Part shown: piece by piece, positions 60,193 to 64,000 of the stretch
Numbering within the stretch: the first letter of the stretch is position 1
Layout: the number at the start of each line of letters is the position of its first letter
Assembly: GCA_014695325.1 (NCBI GenBank)
Contig: JACJNZ010000039.1
Coordinates: 1,116,001 to 1,180,000 of the forward strand
DNA from: Cyanobacteria bacterium FACHB-502
GTDB taxonomy: Bacteria; Cyanobacteriota; Cyanobacteriia; Elainellales; Elainellaceae
Reading direction: 5' to 3'
Length of the DNA stretch: 64,000 nucleotides
Position numbers and translations under genes: made by a program
Notes under the pieces: model-generated
What the model was told of the DNA's origin: nothing
What the model saw: only the letters and a program-made list of their open reading frames with translations
Databases searched by the model: none

Positions 60193-60567
60193 CTAAAGAA
60201 GGGACTTTCCATCAAAAAGCTCAACGTCGAGGTTCAGGATATCCACCTCATCGATACAGCCCAAATTAACGCGATAGTGTCCGGGAAAGCGAAACGTTTC
60301 GTGAAACGTATAGATCCCACAGTGCTTACAGAACTGGTGTTTTGCCTTTCCTGAACCGAAGGTGTAGGTCGAGAGCGAATCCGGTGTTGCCTGAATCTGA
60401 AGCTCTGAAGCGGGGTAAGCCTCAGCAGACATCAGGGCTCCTTTTCTGCGGCAGATGGAGCAGGTGCAGCGCATCCCCCGATCGATCGCAGCCGATCGCA
60501 GGCTAAATTTCACTGCACCGCAATGACAGCTCCCCGCGTATTCTCTCAATTCTCTGGATTGCTCCAT
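60193..60567 (-). CDS. GFA/CENP-V fold zinc protein
   Basis: The 124-residue protein has the GFA zinc pattern: SCHCGAVKFSL, then CTCSICRRKGALM and FCKHCGIYTFHETF. Named after glutathione-dependent formaldehyde-activating enzyme, most members have unknown reactions. It lies 20 bp upstream of pdhB's end on the same strand order (pdhB is upstream), so it may be co-transcribed with pdhB. Confidence 0.92.
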   Translation of the reverse strand: MEQSRELREYAGSCHCGAVKFSLRSAAIDRGMRCTCSICRRKGALMSAEAYPASELQIQATPDSLSTYTFGSGKAKHQFCKHCGIYTFHETFRFPGHYRVNLGCIDEVDILNLDVELFDGKSLL

Positions 60568-60587
60568 TTATCTTTTCGACGGCTTCT

Positions 60588-61571
60588 CTAGATTCTCAAC
60601 GCCTTCATTTTTTGCACGGCTTCCACCACTTGATGCGGCTGCACGATCGTCAAATTCTCCAGCGTACCGTTATAAGGTGTGGGAATATCTTGCGAAGCTA
60701 AGCGCAGCACCGGGGCATCGAGTTCGTCAAAGAGGCGATCGTTAATGGAAGCAGTTAGCTCTGCGCCAATCCCACCCGATTTCATGCATTCCTCGACGAT
60801 GATCACGCGATGGGTTTTGCTGACGGATTCGCCGATCGTGTCAAAGTCCAGCGGCTTCAGCGAAATCAGGTCAATCACTTCCGGGTCATAGCCCTGCTGC
60901 ACCAGCGTTTTCACCGCAGTCATGACGTGGTGACGCATCCGCGAATAAGTGAGAATCGTGACATCCTTGCCGCGCCGCACGATTTCTGCTTTGTCTAGCG
61001 GCAGGACGTATTCTTCTTCGGGCAGGTCTTCTTTCAGGTTGTAAAGCAGAACGTGCTCAAAGAACAGCACCGGGTTATCGTCCCGAATGGCGGCTTTCAG
61101 CAAACCTTTGGCATTATAAGGTGTAGAGCAGGCAACCAGCTTCAGACCGGGAACACCCTGGAAGTAAGCCTCAAGCCGCTGCGAGTGCTCTGCGCCAAGC
61201 TGACGACCCACACCACCTGGACCACGAATCACCATCGGGATCTTGTAGTTGCCGCCAGAAGTGTAGCGCAGCATTCCGGCGTTGTTGGCAATCTGGTTGA
61301 ACGCCAGCAGCAGAAAGCCCATGTTCATGCCTTCGATGATGGGGCGGAGTCCGGTCATTGCGGCTCCCACTGCCATGCCTGTAAAGCTGTTTTCGGCGAT
61401 CGGCGTATCCAGCACGCGCAGATCACCATATTTCTTGTACAAATCTTTGGTCACTTTATAGGAGCCGCCATAGTGACCCACATCTTCACCCAACACGAAG
61501 ACAGAGGGATCACGTGCCATTTCTTCATCGATCGCTTCCCGGAGGGCATTAAAGAGAAGGGTTTCTGCCAT
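60588..61571 (-). CDS. pdhB: Pyruvate dehydrogenase E1 component beta subunit
   Basis: It forms the thiamine-diphosphate enzyme with PdhA and feeds acetyl-CoA synthesis. The 327-residue sequence is canonical for cyanobacteria and plastids: [90 protein letters not shown], and [14 protein letters not shown]. PdhA is not adjacent. Confidence 0.97.
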   Translation of the reverse strand: MAETLLFNALREAIDEEMARDPSVFVLGEDVGHYGGSYKVTKDLYKKYGDLRVLDTPIAENSFTGMAVGAAMTGLRPIIEGMNMGFLLLAFNQIANNAGMLRYTSGGNYKIPMVIRGPGGVGRQLGAEHSQRLEAYFQGVPGLKLVACSTPYNAKGLLKAAIRDDNPVLFFEHVLLYNLKEDLPEEEYVLPLDKAEIVRRGKDVTILTYSRMRHHVMTAVKTLVQQGYDPEVIDLISLKPLDFDTIGESVSKTHRVIIVEECMKSGGIGAELTASINDRLFDELDAPVLRLASQDIPTPYNGTLENLTIVQPHQVVEAVQKMKALRI

Positions 61572-61967
61572 GAGCGGAATTTACCTAAGAGTGCAAGTGC
61601 CAAACGATATCCAGCCTACTATCTTATCTGGTGAAGGGGACAGATATGCAAGCCATTATACTGGCTGATCCCGGTAGGAACGGTAAGGTAGAAACTTTTG
61701 AGGCAGCCTTGCATAGAAGCAGCAAAGATTTCGCCGTCTTCCGGGAGCGGTGGCTCAAGCTAGGGAAATTTAGATTTGTGGATAAATCTATTTATGGATA
61801 AATCTATGGATTAAGTCATGCTTTGCTCAACAGGATCGCTGGGATCGCTGAAGATAAAATTTCTGAGCAAATTAACTCTAGTGTGGCATGCCTACCAGGC
61901 TAGATCTGAGTTATGGTCGGGGATAGAGTTTGCATGGCGCGGGACGTTCATCGAGTGGTGTGAGGGT
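61572..61967. other. Promoter region upstream of the amidase gene
   Basis: No gene is seen. TGGATAAATCTAT is repeated near 61779 and 61794 (15-bp spacing). The amidase frame extends back to 61818, but that part lacks a start context and looks non-coding. Confidence 0.55.
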
Positions 61968-62960
61968 ATGAGAATTAATTTGCAGGTCTTGTCGCTGCGG
62001 TTTGTGGCGTTAGCACTGGGGGCACTACTGGCAGTTCTGGTGATTGGCAGTATTGAGGCGATCGCCAGAGTAGGGTTTGCGAGTGGTCAACTCTCCGGTG
62101 GTGCGGGTCTGGTTGAGGCGGGAGAAAATTCGGCAGCTTGGTCATCCTGGCAGCTCATGCCACTTACCGCAATTCCTGCTCCGTCTCCGGTCCCGGTGGT
62201 GCCCGCTCCTCCCAACCGTTTGCCCAATCGTTCTTCCAGACCTGCGGCTCGTTCGGCAACTCCTGCTCCGGCGGCTCGTCCGGCAACTCCTGCGGCTCGT
62301 TCGGCAACTCCTGCTCCGGCGGCTCGTCCGGCAACTCCGGCAGCTCGTCCGGCAACTCCTGCTCCTGCGGCTCCGGCGATTTCTGGATACCAACCCCGCC
62401 AGCAGATTGCTCCGGCTAATCCAACCAACTATGGCGATCGGGTGAGCCACGATGTATTTGGCAGACCTGTGAACAATGCGCCCATCATTGTGCTGCATGA
62501 AACCGTGGGATCAGCCGATAGCGCACTTGAGCTATTCCGCGCCGCTCACACCGATGAATCCAGGCAAGCTAGCTATCACAGCATTATTCGGCTAGATGGC
62601 ACGATCGTTTATGTGGTCTCGCCTGAGAAGCGGGCATTTGGAGCCGGAAACTCAGCCTTCAAAGGTCCAAACGGACTAGAAGCCGTCAAAACCCATCGCC
62701 AGTTTGCGCCCTCGGTCAATAATTTTGCCTATCACATTTCCCTCGAAACCCCCGAAGACGGAGAAGACAACCAGACCACCCACAGCGGCTATACCGACGC
62801 GCAGTATCAATCTCTTGCGTGGCTCGTCGCCCGCACTCCGGTTCCGGTTGAACGCATCACCACTCACCGTGACGTCGATCGATCGGAATCCCGCATGGAT
62901 CCTCGCAGTTTCGATGGCAATAAGTTTTTGAGGCTGTTAGCGCAGTATGGCGATCGATGA
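61968..62960 (+). CDS. Exported N-acetylmuramoyl-L-alanine amidase (Amidase_2)
   Basis: About 330 residues from ATG 61968 with TGAGGGT upstream. The N-terminal helix (LRFVALALGALLAVLVIGSI) is a signal or anchor. Residues ~75-140 form a low-complexity Pro/Ala/Thr/Arg linker. The catalytic domain follows: NAPIIVLHETVGSADS (first zinc His), SYHSIIRLDGTIVYVV, NNFAYHISLETPED and ITTHRDVDRSESRMDPRSFD (second His and third ligand region). It would cleave the peptide from muramic acid in peptidoglycan. It is monocistronic. Confidence 0.92.
   Translation: MRINLQVLSLRFVALALGALLAVLVIGSIEAIARVGFASGQLSGGAGLVEAGENSAAWSSWQLMPLTAIPAPSPVPVVPAPPNRLPNRSSRPAARSATPAPAARPATPAARSATPAPAARPATPAARPATPAPAAPAISGYQPRQQIAPANPTNYGDRVSHDVFGRPVNNAPIIVLHETVGSADSALELFRAAHTDESRQASYHSIIRLDGTIVYVVSPEKRAFGAGNSAFKGPNGLEAVKTHRQFAPSVNNFAYHISLETPEDGEDNQTTHSGYTDAQYQSLAWLVARTPVPVERITTHRDVDRSESRMDPRSFDGNKFLRLLAQYGDR
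62250..62370. repeat. Tandem repeats encoding the amidase linker
   Basis: Units of GCGGCTCGTCCGGCAACTCC and GCTCGTTCGGCAACTCCTGC type alternate five to six times, encoding AAR-PATPA / AARSATPAPA blocks. The array is in frame and likely length-variable between strains. Confidence 0.8.
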
Positions 62961-63127
62961 GTGAGTCGGTGAGGATGCCAATCTGAAATGAGGTCTGAAA
63001 TGAAGTCGAGCAGAATGGAGGCGGAGTAAACTCTTCCAGTCTGCTTGATTTCTAACTCAAGGGAAAATGCGGAATATCGATTGGTCGATCGATCGTCTAC
63101 TTGCTCTGATGCCTGAATTGGGCATGA

Positions 63128-63282
63128 AGTGTTAGTCTAATTGCCGAAATTGGTCTGTTATTTCGACTTTGTGCAGCCTAATGTACTCGATAGGGATCTT
63201 AGGCAGAAATCGGTCTAATATCTATATCAGAGAATTAGACGGAAACACTCAGTCTAATCAAGAGTTAGACCTAACCCGACAC
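63128..63282 (+). repeat. TTAGAC/TTAGTCTAA-rich element, right copy
   Basis: Motifs: GTTAGTCTAATTGCCGAAATTG, CAGCCTAATG, CGGTCTAATATC, ATTAGACGGAAACACTCAGTC, GAGTTAGACCTAACCCGACACG. It is the inverted relative of the segment at 57785-57945. The 510-bp gap (62961-63470) holds nothing else that I recognise. Confidence 0.55.
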
Positions 63283-63470
63283 GTTCGTTAAAGTTGTTTG
63301 TTTTTAGCTGAGATTAGGCAAGCAAAGGTATTTTGCTTCGTTCAGGACTGAACGACATAGAAATCGAACTGAGAAGTCGCGCTGGGCTACTTGCTTATAG
63401 CACACAGGGAAAATTCTTGAAAAGTGTAAAGTGAAGTGTAAAATGGGATTGTGGGCATTCTTATAGATAT

Positions 63471-64000
63471 ATGAAAACAGCAGTGCAGAAAATGAGTCTT
63501 GCGCCCGTGTTCTACACACTGGCTCAGGTACAATTTAACCCAATTGCCCAGATGTCAGATTATGTTGCCAAGTTGCAGGAGCACTTGCGCCGAAGCGGAT
63601 TTCCTGATTTCCGAGCCGAAAATCAATTTGAACTCACAATTCGCCGGCTGGACGAAGCAGAACCTGATGTTAAGCCTACGCAGCATATGCGCTGGAGCTT
63701 CACGAATACTCAACGCACTGAAGGATATTTATTACTCTCGAATGCCTTGGTTTTTCACACTACTACATACGATACCTTTGCAGATTTCTTAAAAAAGGCC
63801 CTCTCTGGTTTAGAACTAGTTCACGAAATTGTTGAGTTGGCTTATGTTGAACGGATTGGACTGCGTTATCTTAATGCTGTTACCCCGATAGGTAACGATA
63901 CCCTACAACAATATTTGAACCCATCTCTGCTTGGCTTTTCTGCAAATCTAGAGGGTCGTCTAAGTCATAGCTTTACCGAAACGGTCACAGTTATTGAGGA
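63471..64000 (+). CDS. TIGR04255-like protein, C-terminus beyond window
   Basis: The frame is open from ATG 63471 (or ATG 63492, MSLAPVFYTLAQVQFNPIA) to the window edge, about 170 codons. The N-terminal pattern (PVFYTLAQVQFNPIAQMSDY, then LQEHLRRSGFPDF), a WSFTNTQRTEGYLL strand and VELAYVERIGLRYLNAV match the sporadically distributed TIGR04255 family, whose function is unknown. HIP1 sites are absent within the visible part, unlike neighbouring core genes. The upstream spacer carries the TTAGAC-rich element. Confidence 0.8.
   Translation, partial: MKTAVQKMSLAPVFYTLAQVQFNPIAQMSDYVAKLQEHLRRSGFPDFRAENQFELTIRRLDEAEPDVKPTQHMRWSFTNTQRTEGYLLLSNALVFHTTTYDTFADFLKKALSGLELVHEIVELAYVERIGLRYLNAVTPIGNDTLQQYLNPSLLGFSANLEGRLSHSFTETVTVIE

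Noticed and set aside
1-64000. tRNA genes and CRISPR arrays
   Set aside because: No T-arm GTTCRANYC in a cloverleaf context and no regular repeat-spacer series; the tandem arrays seen have no spacers.

Overview
The window reads as chromosomal DNA of a cyanobacterium, probably a filamentous Leptolyngbya-like lineage (the genus is inference). Evidence: very frequent CGATCG / GCGATCGC (HIP1) octamers inside and between genes; gene families largely restricted to cyanobacteria and plastids (DUF3086, DUF3119, DUF751/Ycf33, a Ycf63-type MlaE permease, a lipid-A-disaccharide-synthase-related protein); and a cyanobacterial pdhB and purM. I found no rRNA, tRNA, CRISPR array, transposase or integrase in the window.

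Layout. 1-5 kb: an unrecognised 427-codon protein cut by the left edge, a rhomboid protease, and a cysteine-desulfurase-like aminotransferase coupled to a glutathionyl-hydroquinone-reductase-type GST. 5-12 kb (minus strand): a run that looks like a one-carbon / methylated-nitrogen catabolic locus: S-(hydroxymethyl)glutathione dehydrogenase, a GntR/UTRA regulator, a 173-aa partner, a DUF1989-GcvT fusion, a decayed ynfA, a MOSC protein and an acyl-CoA-dehydrogenase-fold flavoprotein whose usual catalytic Glu position holds Gly. An Amt ammonium transporter follows on the plus strand. 15-19 kb: glyQ, then the three hallmark genes of the URC uracil-catabolic pathway (URC4/DUF1688, UPRT, and a divergent GTP-cyclohydrolase-II-like URC1). 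Together, 5-19 kb looks like nitrogen and C1 scavenging. 19-21 kb: ExbB plus two tandem ExbD. 21-27 kb: a DM13 lipoprotein, an exported FAD oxidoreductase, a SafE/ferric-reductase-like membrane fusion with two small exported partners, and a GHL10 hydrolase.

28-48 kb is mostly housekeeping or cyanobacterial core: a D12 DNA adenine methylase, DUF751, rbfA with a GH3 hydrolase, DUF3086/DUF3119/MlaE, the LpxB-like protein, purM, a PP2C phosphatase, NfeD with an SPFH protein, and a transglutaminase. Pentapeptide-repeat and tiny membrane proteins are interspersed.

48.5-57.6 kb is accessory. Small ORFs and toxin-antitoxin pairs are each followed, usually within 15-50 bp of the stop, by an 83-101-bp imperfectly palindromic site of one related family. 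The sites start near YTAAC/CCAAC and end near GTTAG. The plus-strand series (49.0-51.1 kb) and the minus-strand series (57.6-55.5 kb) point toward each other around four ordinary genes (ABC ATPase, GDYXXLXY protein, exported protein, miaE). This resembles integron gene cassettes without an integrase and is the most unusual structure in the window. 58-64 kb: an ATP-dependent DNA ligase, an orphan terminator suggesting a small RNA, a GFA-fold protein, pdhB, an exported amidase, and a TIGR04255-like gene cut by the right edge. A recurring theme is short perfect tandem duplications of 15-16 bp at gene borders.
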